Below, piece by piece: positions 51,990 through 60,038 of a stretch of 64,000 bases of DNA (positions within the stretch are counted from its first letter, which is position 1; each line of letters opens with the position of its first letter). A program made the position numbers and the translations under genes. The stretch comes from Sulfomarinibacter sp963733915 (lineage in GTDB: Bacteria > Acidobacteriota > Thermoanaerobaculia > Thermoanaerobaculales > Sulfomarinibacteraceae): assembly GCA_963733915.1 (NCBI GenBank), contig CAVTEP010000006.1, positions 930,001 to 994,000 of the forward strand. Reading direction: 5' to 3'. The notes under the pieces were generated by a model, which saw only the letters and a program-made list of their open reading frames with translations, ran no database searches and was not told the DNA's origin.

Positions 51990-53639
51990 ATGATGATACA
52001 CAAGACTCTCGCCGTTCTCGGAATCGCGCTGCTCAGTCTGGCTAACGTCGGCTTCACCCAGGAAGAAGAGGCCACCCAGGAGCAGATCGACAAGCTCAAA
52101 CAAGAGATCAGTGACCTCGAGAAACGGGTCATGCAGAACGAGCGTAAGACCGCCCTCGACCGGATCAACTGGTCGGGCGACTTCCGCTTCGAGCTGAACT
52201 CGATCGACGCACACTACGACGACTACTTCGATGGGATGCAGCTGCAGCGGATGCTGGTCGACACGCTGTTCTACTTCAACGGTAACGGGATGCCGCCGCA
52301 GTCACCCGAAGACGTCCAGAACTTCATCGCCCAGAACTACGCCAACTACCTCTATTACCTCGACAACGTAGTCAGCTTCGACTGGCTGAAACAGGTGATG
52401 GAATCCTTCCCGCCCGAGATGCAGCAAGCCCTTCTCGGCCAGCTCCTCCCCTACACCTACACCGAAGGCTACGACTACTCGAACGACATTCTCTACACCA
52501 ACCGCCTTCGTCTGCAGATGGATGCCAAGGTCTCTGACAGCGTCGAGTTTTCCGGCCGCCTCGCCATGTACAAGGTGTGGGGTGACTCCACCGGAGTCCA
52601 GACCTTTGACGGTTTCGCCACCTCGATCAACGTCGACGGCACCACCGCGTCGGTTCCCAACTCCGACATCGTTCGGGTCGAGCGCGCCTACTTCACCTGG
52701 CGCGGTGACAAGTTTTATCTCTCGATCGGTCGCCGCCCCTCGACCGGTGGTGTGCCGCTCAACTTCCGTAACGACGAGCCGCGCGGCGGCACGCCCCTCG
52801 GTTCGATCATCAACTACCAGTTCGACGGCGCCACCCTGGGCTGGAAGATCAGCGACAAGTCGACCTTCCGTCTCTGCTACGGCGTCGGCTTCGAGTCCGG
52901 ATGGGGCAATGCAGAAAACCTGAAAGAGCCTGCCGACCGGCTCAACGATGCGTCCTTCTTTGGCATCAACTGGGACATCTGGAATACCGACGACCTCTTC
53001 ATCCAGGGCTCGGTCGCCCGCGCCTTCGACGTGACCGACGGCTTCAACGGCCTCGTAGTGCTTCCGGTCGACCCCGTTTCCGGGCAGGACATCCCGGCGC
53101 CGATCGTGCTGCGCTACACGCCGTCGGCCAACCTGGGCGACATCTCCTGGGCCAGCGTGGTCGGCATCGCCCACCCCGGAAATTTCGACCTCTTCGCGAC
53201 CGTCAGCTATATGAAATCCGACCCCAGCGACATCACCACGCCGTTTGGCGGTCTCTTCTCCGATCCTTTCCAGACGCCCGAGAAGCAGGACGGCTACATG
53301 TACTACCTCGGCGCGCGCTACAACTTCGGCAACAACAAGACCAAGCTCGGTCTCGAGTACAACCAGGGATCCGAGTACTGGTTCAACATGGCGGTGGCCG
53401 AAGACAGCCTGTACGCGCCAAAGACCTCGGTCCGCGGCGACGTGTGGGAGCTCTACCTCACCCACCGCATCACCAAGAACTTCATCCTCAAGCTCGACTA
53501 CATGAGGTACAACTTCGACTATTCGGGGTCCGGCTGGCACATGGGCGCGCCCAAAGACCTGGACTCGACCCCGATCCTCGGTTTCGCCTCGCCTTCCGAC
53601 GCCGACAGGTATTTGCTAGGATTGCAGGCGCGATTCTGA
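51990..53639 (+). CDS. DUF3373-like outer-membrane porin with coiled coil
   Basis: A 549-residue exported protein. Signal peptide, then a coiled coil (EQIDKLKQEISDLEKRVMQN), then a beta barrel (repeated aromatic-ending strands, for example FYLSIGRRPSTGG and LGARYNFGNNKTKLGLEY) ending in LLGLQARF, the outer-membrane C-terminal signal. It looks like the DUF3373 family known near multiheme cytochromes. It may form a pore that holds the octaheme cytochrome. ATG 51990 or 51993; the second fits AGGAGG spacing better. Confidence 0.82.
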   Translation: MMIHKTLAVLGIALLSLANVGFTQEEEATQEQIDKLKQEISDLEKRVMQNERKTALDRINWSGDFRFELNSIDAHYDDYFDGMQLQRMLVDTLFYFNGNGMPPQSPEDVQNFIAQNYANYLYYLDNVVSFDWLKQVMESFPPEMQQALLGQLLPYTYTEGYDYSNDILYTNRLRLQMDAKVSDSVEFSGRLAMYKVWGDSTGVQTFDGFATSINVDGTTASVPNSDIVRVERAYFTWRGDKFYLSIGRRPSTGGVPLNFRNDEPRGGTPLGSIINYQFDGATLGWKISDKSTFRLCYGVGFESGWGNAENLKEPADRLNDASFFGINWDIWNTDDLFIQGSVARAFDVTDGFNGLVVLPVDPVSGQDIPAPIVLRYTPSANLGDISWASVVGIAHPGNFDLFATVSYMKSDPSDITTPFGGLFSDPFQTPEKQDGYMYYLGARYNFGNNKTKLGLEYNQGSEYWFNMAVAEDSLYAPKTSVRGDVWELYLTHRITKNFILKLDYMRYNFDYSGSGWHMGAPKDLDSTPILGFASPSDADRYLLGLQARF

Positions 53640-53667
53640 TTCTGAGAACGGGTCCGAGGAGGCAATC

Positions 53668-55071
53668 ATGATTCGGCGCTTTATCACCCTGACGGCGCTG
53701 CTCGCCCTGGTCGCGATGCCGGCGGTCGCAACCGACTACACCCACCAGGAGTATTTCGAGCACTACGAGGGCACCACGACCTGTCTCGGGTGCCACCAGG
53801 ACGAGGCGGAGACCTTTTTTCACTCGCAGCACTATCAGTGGACCGGAGCAAGCCCGGCGATCGTCAACGCCGACGGCGCCATCCTCGGCAAGAAAAACAC
53901 CATCAACGACTTCTGCACCAACCCCATCCCGGCATGGATCGGCATCACGAAGAACTCCCGCGGCGAGCTTCTCTCCGAGGGGTGCTCGAAGTGCCACGCC
54001 GGGTTGGGCAAGATGCCCTCCCCCGAGATGAGCCAGGAGCAGCTCGAAAACATCGACTGTCTGATCTGCCACGCATCCGGCTACAACCGCACCCTGGTGG
54101 AAAATGACGATGGCAGCCTCGAGTGGAAACCCATCCTGTGGAAGAACCAGGAGGGCCTCGACTCGGTCTCCAAGCGGATCTCGATGCCGAAGAGGACCAG
54201 CTGTCTGCGGTGCCACGCGGGCTCCGGCGGCGGGCCCAACTTCAAACGCGGCGACATCGAGTACGAGTTGGCCGACACCGACCGCGAGTTCGACGTCCAC
54301 ATGGGCACCGACGGAGGCGACATGGCCTGTATGGACTGCCACGCCGGAAAGAGCCACCGGATGCGCGGGCGCGGCGTCGATCTCATGGGATCGGATTCAG
54401 CCGAGCAATTGAGGTGCGGTGACGGTGCCTGCCACGAGGCGGCTCCCCACCAAAAGGAACTGCTGAACCGGCATGCGGTCCGTGTCGACTGTACCGTCTG
54501 CCACATCCCGGTCTTCGCCAGGATCGACAGCACCGACATGGTGCGGGACTGGTCGACCCCGGCCTACAGCGAGGCCAAGGACAAGCACATTCCGACCTTT
54601 ACCATGGGTTCGAATGTCGAACCCGAGATCGCCTGGTACAACGGCACCGTGTGGGCCCAGCTGCCCGGCGTGCCGGTGACCACCGATGCCGACGGCGTGG
54701 TCACCATGGTGGCGCCCCAGGGATCCCGTCAGGACACCAAAGCAAAGCTCTATCCGTTCAAGGTCCACCGCGCCTCAATGCCGGTGACCACCGAGACCCG
54801 CTGGCTGCTTCCCATCAACGTCGAGGAGTTCTTCGCCGACGGTAACATCGACGGCGCCGTACGCGAAGCCGCGCACCTCCTCTACGGCATCGAGGGCTTC
54901 GACTACACCTGGATGCCGGTCGAGCGCTACATGGGCATCTTCCACGAGGTACAGCCGGCCGACAACGCGCTGCGCTGTCTCGATTGCCACGGTCCCGACG
55001 GCCGGCTCGACTGGACCGGTCTCGGCTATGAGGTGGACCCCCTGGCAGCGGTGCTGAGCCCTTCGCACTGA
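53668..55071 (+). CDS. octaheme c-type cytochrome, tetrathionate reductase (OTR) family
   Basis: A 467-residue exported cytochrome with seven CxxCH sites (CLGCH, CSKCH, CLICH, CLRCH, CMDCH, CTVCH, CLDCH) and one CGDGACH (CX4CH) site, eight hemes in all. The block GKKNTINDFCTNP after the first heme matches the octaheme tetrathionate reductase type. In the characterised enzyme one heme has lysine ligation and reduces tetrathionate, nitrite or hydroxylamine; the substrate here is unproven. Transcription ends at a strong terminator just after. Confidence 0.88.
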   Translation: MIRRFITLTALLALVAMPAVATDYTHQEYFEHYEGTTTCLGCHQDEAETFFHSQHYQWTGASPAIVNADGAILGKKNTINDFCTNPIPAWIGITKNSRGELLSEGCSKCHAGLGKMPSPEMSQEQLENIDCLICHASGYNRTLVENDDGSLEWKPILWKNQEGLDSVSKRISMPKRTSCLRCHAGSGGGPNFKRGDIEYELADTDREFDVHMGTDGGDMACMDCHAGKSHRMRGRGVDLMGSDSAEQLRCGDGACHEAAPHQKELLNRHAVRVDCTVCHIPVFARIDSTDMVRDWSTPAYSEAKDKHIPTFTMGSNVEPEIAWYNGTVWAQLPGVPVTTDADGVVTMVAPQGSRQDTKAKLYPFKVHRASMPVTTETRWLLPINVEEFFADGNIDGAVREAAHLLYGIEGFDYTWMPVERYMGIFHEVQPADNALRCLDCHGPDGRLDWTGLGYEVDPLAAVLSPSH

Positions 55072-55092
55072 CCGCGTTTCAGATTGATCAAG

Positions 55093-55116
55093 GCGGGCCT
55101 TCGGGCCCGCTTTTTT
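55093..55116 (+). terminator. Rho-independent terminator after the octaheme gene
   Basis: GCGGGCC (55093-55099), UUCG tetraloop, GGCCCGC (55104-55110), then TTTTTT. It lies 22 nt after the stop. Confidence 0.9.
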
Positions 55117-55245
55117 GTCGTCACCCGCTCGTCGATATTGAGACTGATTTCGACTACATCTTCAGAATTGGTCGGATTTCTGATCAACTGAATTCCCAAG
55201 TTTCCATCATAAATGAATATGAATAACCTAGTTAACCTGTAAGAA

Positions 55246-55274
55246 TTGACTATTTGAAGAATTCAGCATATGAC
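55246..55274 (+). promoter_or_regulatory. promoter candidate for the decaheme/MtrB unit
   Basis: TTGACT (55246-55251), 17-nt spacer, TATGAC (55269-55274). A second TTGACAATG at 55290 matches the sequence at the first unit's promoter, but no -10 at 16-18 nt is clear. Confidence 0.45.
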
Positions 55275-55334
55275 CAAAGTGACATAAACTTGACAATGAA
55301 TTTTGAGATTATAAGGTGTGAACGTGGACACGGA

Positions 55335-55468
55335 ATTGGTCTCTGCGGACCGAATCACCCCTTTAGGTTGAGGCCCCAAAGGTCGTCCCGGGAGGACGGC
55401 GACGCGGGCTGATCGTCGGAATTTCACGCTTCCGATCCGCATCGATTTCCAGACCCCGCTTGGGGGTC
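55335..55468 (+). ncRNA. structured 5' leader of the decaheme/MtrB unit
   Basis: Five consecutive potential hairpins are visible: GGTC/GACC with extra ATT/AAT pairs (55335-55355), CCTTT-GG/CC-AAAGG (55360-55382), CGTCC/GGACG (55384-55398), CGACG/CGTCG (55400-55418) and GACCCC/GGGGTC (55452-55468). No known riboswitch signature was recognised (not GEMM, Moco, cobalamin or SAM by eye). It may be a regulatory leader or an mRNA-stabilising one. Confidence 0.45.
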
Positions 55469-55511
55469 AATCCGCGAATTTCCAAAATCTCATTTGTCTA
55501 AGGAGGAAAGA

Positions 55512-56396
55512 ATGAAGAGGAGCATCCTGCTGGCTCTGGTCAGCGTGGCGTGCACCCTGGCCCTCCCGGCTGTGGCCGCGGACAGTCCGTGTGTCGACTG
55601 TCACGACGACGTCGCTGCCGGCATGGCCAACCAGATCCACATGCGCATCGAGCCTTTCGAGGTTTACGGGCACGTGGTGGGTTGTGAGGGCTGCCACGGT
55701 GACGGCGCCAAGCACATGGAGGAGGGCGATCCGGCGTTGATCCGCACCTTCAAGAATGCCGTCGAGGACACCGAGGCGTGTCTCGACTGTCACTCCCTGA
55801 AGGAACAGGGCGAGTGGATGGCTTCGACCCACGCAATGGAAAACATCTCGTGTCTCGACTGCCACTCGATCCACCAGACGGCAAACCCCTTGAATGGCTG
55901 CAAGGACTGCCACCAACAGGTGTACGCTCAGTTCGAACTGCCGTCGCACCACCCCCTGCCCGAGGGCAAGATGAGCTGTGTCAGCTGCCATGACCCGCAC
56001 GCCGCCACCGAGGCGCAGCTCAACACGTCGATGCGGCTCAATGACCTCTGCTACACCTGCCACCAAAACAAAGAAGGTCCGTTCGTCTTCGAGCACGCAC
56101 CGGTGGTCGAGGATTGCAGCCTGTGCCACACACCGCACGGCGCGATCCCCAACAATCTCTTGACGGTCAACGAGCCAACGCTGTGCCTGCAGTGCCACGA
56201 GTTCCACTTCCACGCCGGGCTTCTGAGCCCCGAGGACGAGTGGGAGGTCGGTGGCTCCGAGTATGAGAACCCGAAGGGTGAGCACAGCTTCAACGCGTCG
56301 TTCACAACCAAGTGCACCCAGTGCCACTCCCAGGTCCACGGCACGGATCTCCCGTCACAGTCGACCCCGGGTGCCGGCCGCGGCCTGGTGCGGTGA
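55512..56396 (+). CDS. decaheme c-type cytochrome, MtrA/DmsE family
   Basis: A 294-residue exported cytochrome with ten CxxCH sites (CVDCH, CEGCH, CLDCH, CLDCH, CKDCH, CVSCH, CYTCH, CSLCH, CLQCH, CTQCH). Spacing and length match the MtrA/DmsE family, which sit inside an MtrB barrel and wire periplasm to the cell surface. The next gene, 10 nt downstream, encodes the MtrB/PioB-type barrel, which supports this. ATG 55512 has AGGAGG 5 nt upstream. A surface decaheme (MtrC/OmcA) is not in the window. Confidence 0.93.
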   Translation: MKRSILLALVSVACTLALPAVAADSPCVDCHDDVAAGMANQIHMRIEPFEVYGHVVGCEGCHGDGAKHMEEGDPALIRTFKNAVEDTEACLDCHSLKEQGEWMASTHAMENISCLDCHSIHQTANPLNGCKDCHQQVYAQFELPSHHPLPEGKMSCVSCHDPHAATEAQLNTSMRLNDLCYTCHQNKEGPFVFEHAPVVEDCSLCHTPHGAIPNNLLTVNEPTLCLQCHEFHFHAGLLSPEDEWEVGGSEYENPKGEHSFNASFTTKCTQCHSQVHGTDLPSQSTPGAGRGLVR

Positions 56397-56406
56397 GGGG
56401 GCAGGA

Positions 56407-58644
56407 ATGAACACCAAATCAATGCTCCGTTTGTCGCTGATCGTTGCCCTTTTTGCTGCGCCGATTGTCGGATTCGCCCAGGAAGAGGGCGAGGCTCCGG
56501 CGGTTGTACTCGGCGATCCCGGGCCGTGGATCTACACCTTTTGGGGCGTGCCGTATACGGTCCCGGGTTATTCGTCCGCTGAGGGCGACGTCGAGTCCAG
56601 TGTCGAGTTGGGGTTCTACGGCACGGATGTCGACGGCTCTCCGGACATGGCGGCCGAGTACTACGACACCGCCTCTGGTGTGACCGCCGGCGCCACCGTG
56701 TCGGCCCACCAGGACTGGGGCAGCGTGTTTTTCTTGGGCGCCTTTCAGAGTTCCAACACCAACGCCGGCGAGCTTGATTTCGACATCAAGCGCATGGTGC
56801 GCTCGCACAACAGCTACGAGAAGTTCATCCACCGGCTCGGCCACGATCCGATGACAAATCTCGAAGCCACGTCGTTCAACGGCAAGGTCGTCGAGCACAC
56901 CGACTACGACCCGGACCAGGAGTACGACCTCACCTATGCGGTGTTCTCCAGCCGGACCGAATTCCAGCTGCCGAGCGTGAAGGCGCTCACCCTCGGCGTG
57001 CAGTTCGACGAACAGAAGCGCGAAGGCCACCGCCAGGCCTTCACCACCTCGCACTGCGACACCTGCCACATCAAGAGCCAGTCGCACGCGTTGAACGAAA
57101 AGACCTCGGACGGCACCCTCGACGCCAAGGTGGCGTGGAAGGGCGGATACGTGAGGGGCGCCTTCACCAGCCGCAGCCTGAAGTTCGGCACCAACTCGGT
57201 GCAGACCACTTTTGACGACAATCTCCACCCCGAACTGCAGCTGCCGGTCTTCGACAACCGCATGCAGTACGACTCGGATGTGGGGGCGGTGCCGTCCGAT
57301 ATGTGGCCGAACTCCGACAAGGACAAGACCCGGCTCGACCTCGTCTTCAACAACGTCGGCGGCTTCACCATCACCGCCAACGGTGTGTGGTCCAAGACCG
57401 AGAACGACTACACCAACCTGCAGTCGGACTACAAGGGCTACATCGTGTCAGCCGCCAAGGGTTGGAAGAACGGCTGGCGCCTGCGCTGGCGCGGCAACGT
57501 CTACTCGATCGACAACGACGACGTCTTCGTCGACGTCAACGATCGCCCATCGATCGCCGGCCCGCACGCTGGCCAGACCTACGAGGACATCTACGGGCTC
57601 AACTTCGACTTCACCCGGAAGTCGGCGCTCAATCGAGATGTGTTCGAGTCGAAGGCCGATCTCAGCTACCGCTTCGGCCGCAAGGCGGGCACGCTGCGTT
57701 TCACCTGGGATTACGACACTATCGATCGCGAGAACTACGAAGTCCTGCCCGGTGAATTCAAGACCTCCACAAACCTGCTGGGCGCCAGCTGGCGGGCCCG
57801 TCCGGCCACCGGATGGCAGCTCGAGGCAAACCTCAAGTACGCAACTGTCGACAATGCCTTCACCCTGATCGACGGCGCCTGCTCAACCCTGGTTTCGGGT
57901 TCGTACCCGAACCCGTGGAACCCAGAAACGCCGCAGTACACGCAGTTCCACGAGGCGCGGATCGCCGAAACCACGGCGTCCGCTTCGAGTTGGGGACGCG
58001 CCGACCTGCGGCTCGGCTACACGACCGGCAATACCACCGTCTTCGGCAAGTACATCTACTACGACGGCGACAACACCGACGGTGACCTCACCGAGTGGTC
58101 GCGGCAGAACAACACCGCGCTGGTCACCGTGTGGTCGGCCCCGATCGAGACATTTAACTGGTACGCGACCTATACGTGGATGGACTCCGACCTCAACGTC
58201 CCGGTCTGCATCCCCGTATTCGATGGTTGAGCAGGCACAATCATGGGTGGCCAGGATGGCTACTCCCGCGACATGCTCAACTACACCTCCGAATCGAACA
58301 CCCTGATGGCCGGCGCGAAGTACGGTAAAAAGGAAAAGATGGAGCTGGGGCTAGACCTCAGCTGGATGCAGGCCGAGGCAGGGCTCGCCCCCTTCGACCT
58401 CTCCGCCGACGACTATGTGGCAACCCATCCTCCGATGTCCTACGACTTCTCGCAGTCCCACACCTACTCCGACCTGGACAGCACCCGGATCGACGCCGAC
58501 CTGTGGGCGAAGTTCTGGTTCAGGTCAAACCTCTGGTTGCGTCTGCGCTATCACTACGTGGATTACCAGGACGACGCGCCATACCTCTACGACACCTCGG
58601 GCACGTATCAGTACGCCGCGGCGTCGGTTGGCTGGGTGTTCTGA
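56407..58644 (+). CDS. MtrB/PioB-family outer-membrane barrel with in-frame UGA
   Basis: An MtrB/PioB-like barrel protein. Codons 1-607 (56407-58227) read from a signal peptide (MLRLSLIVALFAAPIVGFA) through many aromatic beta strands. UGA at 58228-58230 follows FDG; the same frame continues (AGTIMGGQDGYSRDMLNY) to the stop at 58642-58644, ending VGWVF like an outer-membrane barrel. The full length of 745 residues fits the family; the first part alone would lack its last strands. The gene also has an internal heme site CDTCH (residues 217-221). Either the UGA is recoded (a hairpin follows) or the gene is broken by a nonsense change; ATG 58243 is a weak re-start with no signal peptide. Confidence 0.85.
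58245..58265 (+). promoter_or_regulatory. SECIS-like hairpin downstream of the in-frame UGA
   Basis: GGGTGGCC-AGGAT-GGCTACTC: an 8-bp stem with two G-U pairs and a 5-nt loop with GG at positions 2-3. The loop begins 23 nt after the UGA. Bacterial SECIS elements have a stem-loop with G in the first loop positions at a similar distance, as in E. coli fdhF (loop AGGUCU). Selenocysteine machinery is not in the window, so this stays a candidate. Confidence 0.45.
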
Positions 58645-58664
58645 TGATCTGAAATCCCGGAAGT

Positions 58665-58690
58665 GCCCCGCCTTCGGGCGGGGCTTTTTT
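58665..58690 (+). terminator. Rho-independent terminator after the MtrB gene
   Basis: GCCCCGCC (58665-58672), UUCG tetraloop, GGCGGGGC (58677-58684), then TTTTTT. It lies after the second, distal stop of the MtrB reading frame, consistent with the distal part still being part of the gene. Confidence 0.9.
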
Positions 58691-58699
58691 GTCAGGAAT

Positions 58700-59974
58700 T
58701 CAAATCACCGTGTTGTCGGGAATGACCGCGTTCTTGGCCACCACGACAACGCCGTCGCGAATCGCCCAGCCCTCGCCGTCTGCCTCCTGAACCCCTTGGT
58801 CATTGCAGATTCGTACGTTACGGCCGATCCGCGCGTTCTTGTCGATGATGGCGTCCGAGATCTCGCAGCCACTGCCGATGCCCGGCGGCGGCTCGCCGAG
58901 TTCCGGTGGGGGGTAGTGGGCGTCGATGCCCATGATCAGGGTGCGGCGAATCGTCGACTGTCGAATCACCGAACGAAGGCCGACAACCGAGTTCTCGACC
59001 TGAGAGCTCTCGAGCCGCGAGCCATCATTGAGCAGCGCGTGGTCGAAGCGGCAGTCGTGGAGATGGGCTCCGGGCAGGTAGCGCGGCCGCGTGTAGATGG
59101 GCCAGGCCTGATCGTGAAATGTGAACTGCGGCTCCTCATGGACGAGGTCCATATGGGCCTGGAAGAAGGCGCCGATGGTCCCGATGTCCCGCCAGTAACC
59201 CTTGAAGAAGTGGGCCTGGACCCATCGCCGCGAGACCTCGGCCGGGATGATGTCTCCGCCGAAGTCGGCGCGGGTGTTTTCGAGCGCCTCGACGAGCGCC
59301 TGCTTGCGGAACATATAAATTCCCATCGAGGCGATGTACGGCAATTCCGACGGCACACCCTTGGCCGCGAGGAGGCCGTCCGACACCTCTATCCCGGCGC
59401 GTTGCTCGGCCGTCGCGGGTTTTTCGCGGAACTCGACGATGCGTCCCTCCTCGTCGACCCTCGCCGCGCCGAAACCGGCAATCTCTGCAGCCGAACAGGG
59501 CTTGACACCGATGGTGATATCGGCCCTGCTCTCGATGTGTTCGTGGAGCAGGTGCCGGTAGTCCATCCGGTACATGTGGTCGCCGGCCAGGATCAGCACA
59601 TGATCGCCGGGAAGCTGGGTGAAAATGTGGAGGTTCTGACGCACCGCGTCGGCGGTGCCCTGAAACCAGGTCTGCATCGTCGGCGTCTGCTGGGCCGCCA
59701 GGATCTGCACGTAGCCTCGGGAAAAGGCGTCGAACCGGTAGGTGCGGCCGATGTGCCGGTGAAGCGACACGGAGTTGAACTGGGTGAGCACGTACATGCG
59801 CTCCATACCGGAGTTGATGGCGTTCGAGATCGGGATATCGATGAGCCGGTACTTGCCGGCCACCGGCACCGCCGGCTTGCTGCGGTGGGTGGTCAACGGC
59901 GCGAGCCGCGCTCCGCGCCCACCCCCGAGAATCAGCACAGTGACGTCGAGGTCGCACTCTTCGAGAGCGCTCAT
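58700..59974 (-). CDS. glgC: glucose-1-phosphate adenylyltransferase
   Basis: A 424-residue ADP-glucose pyrophosphorylase for glycogen synthesis. The N-terminal nucleotide site ILGGGRGARLAPLTTHRSKP and YRLIDIPISNAINSGM are typical, with FQGTADAVRQNLHIF and the C-terminal left-handed helix (CEISDAIIDKNARIGRNVRI) following. The ATG at 59974 follows AAGGGGAAC. The reverse gene ends 10 nt from the MtrB terminator. Confidence 0.95.
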   Translation of the reverse strand: MSALEECDLDVTVLILGGGRGARLAPLTTHRSKPAVPVAGKYRLIDIPISNAINSGMERMYVLTQFNSVSLHRHIGRTYRFDAFSRGYVQILAAQQTPTMQTWFQGTADAVRQNLHIFTQLPGDHVLILAGDHMYRMDYRHLLHEHIESRADITIGVKPCSAAEIAGFGAARVDEEGRIVEFREKPATAEQRAGIEVSDGLLAAKGVPSELPYIASMGIYMFRKQALVEALENTRADFGGDIIPAEVSRRWVQAHFFKGYWRDIGTIGAFFQAHMDLVHEEPQFTFHDQAWPIYTRPRYLPGAHLHDCRFDHALLNDGSRLESSQVENSVVGLRSVIRQSTIRRTLIMGIDAHYPPPELGEPPPGIGSGCEISDAIIDKNARIGRNVRICNDQGVQEADGEGWAIRDGVVVVAKNAVIPDNTVI

Positions 59975-60038
59975 CTGTTCCCCTTTCCGATCTCTGCCGT
60001 CAGTGTAGCCGTTCTCGACTCGACTGAAAAGCTGAGAT

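Larger units (their letters stand above)
55117..55511. other. AT-rich regulatory gap between the two cytochrome units
   Basis: No gene is seen. The first 200 nt are AT-rich, then a GC-rich leader with hairpins (55335-55468) precedes the decaheme gene. Promoter candidates are listed separately. Confidence 0.7.

Noticed and set aside
55335..55468. GEMM-type c-di-GMP or cAG riboswitch
   Set aside because: The conserved tetraloop/receptor and core sequences of GEMM are not visible.
58243..58644. A separate small gene after the MtrB stop
   Set aside because: It has no signal peptide or good ribosome-binding site, is in frame with the barrel, and encodes its missing last strands and C-terminal Phe.
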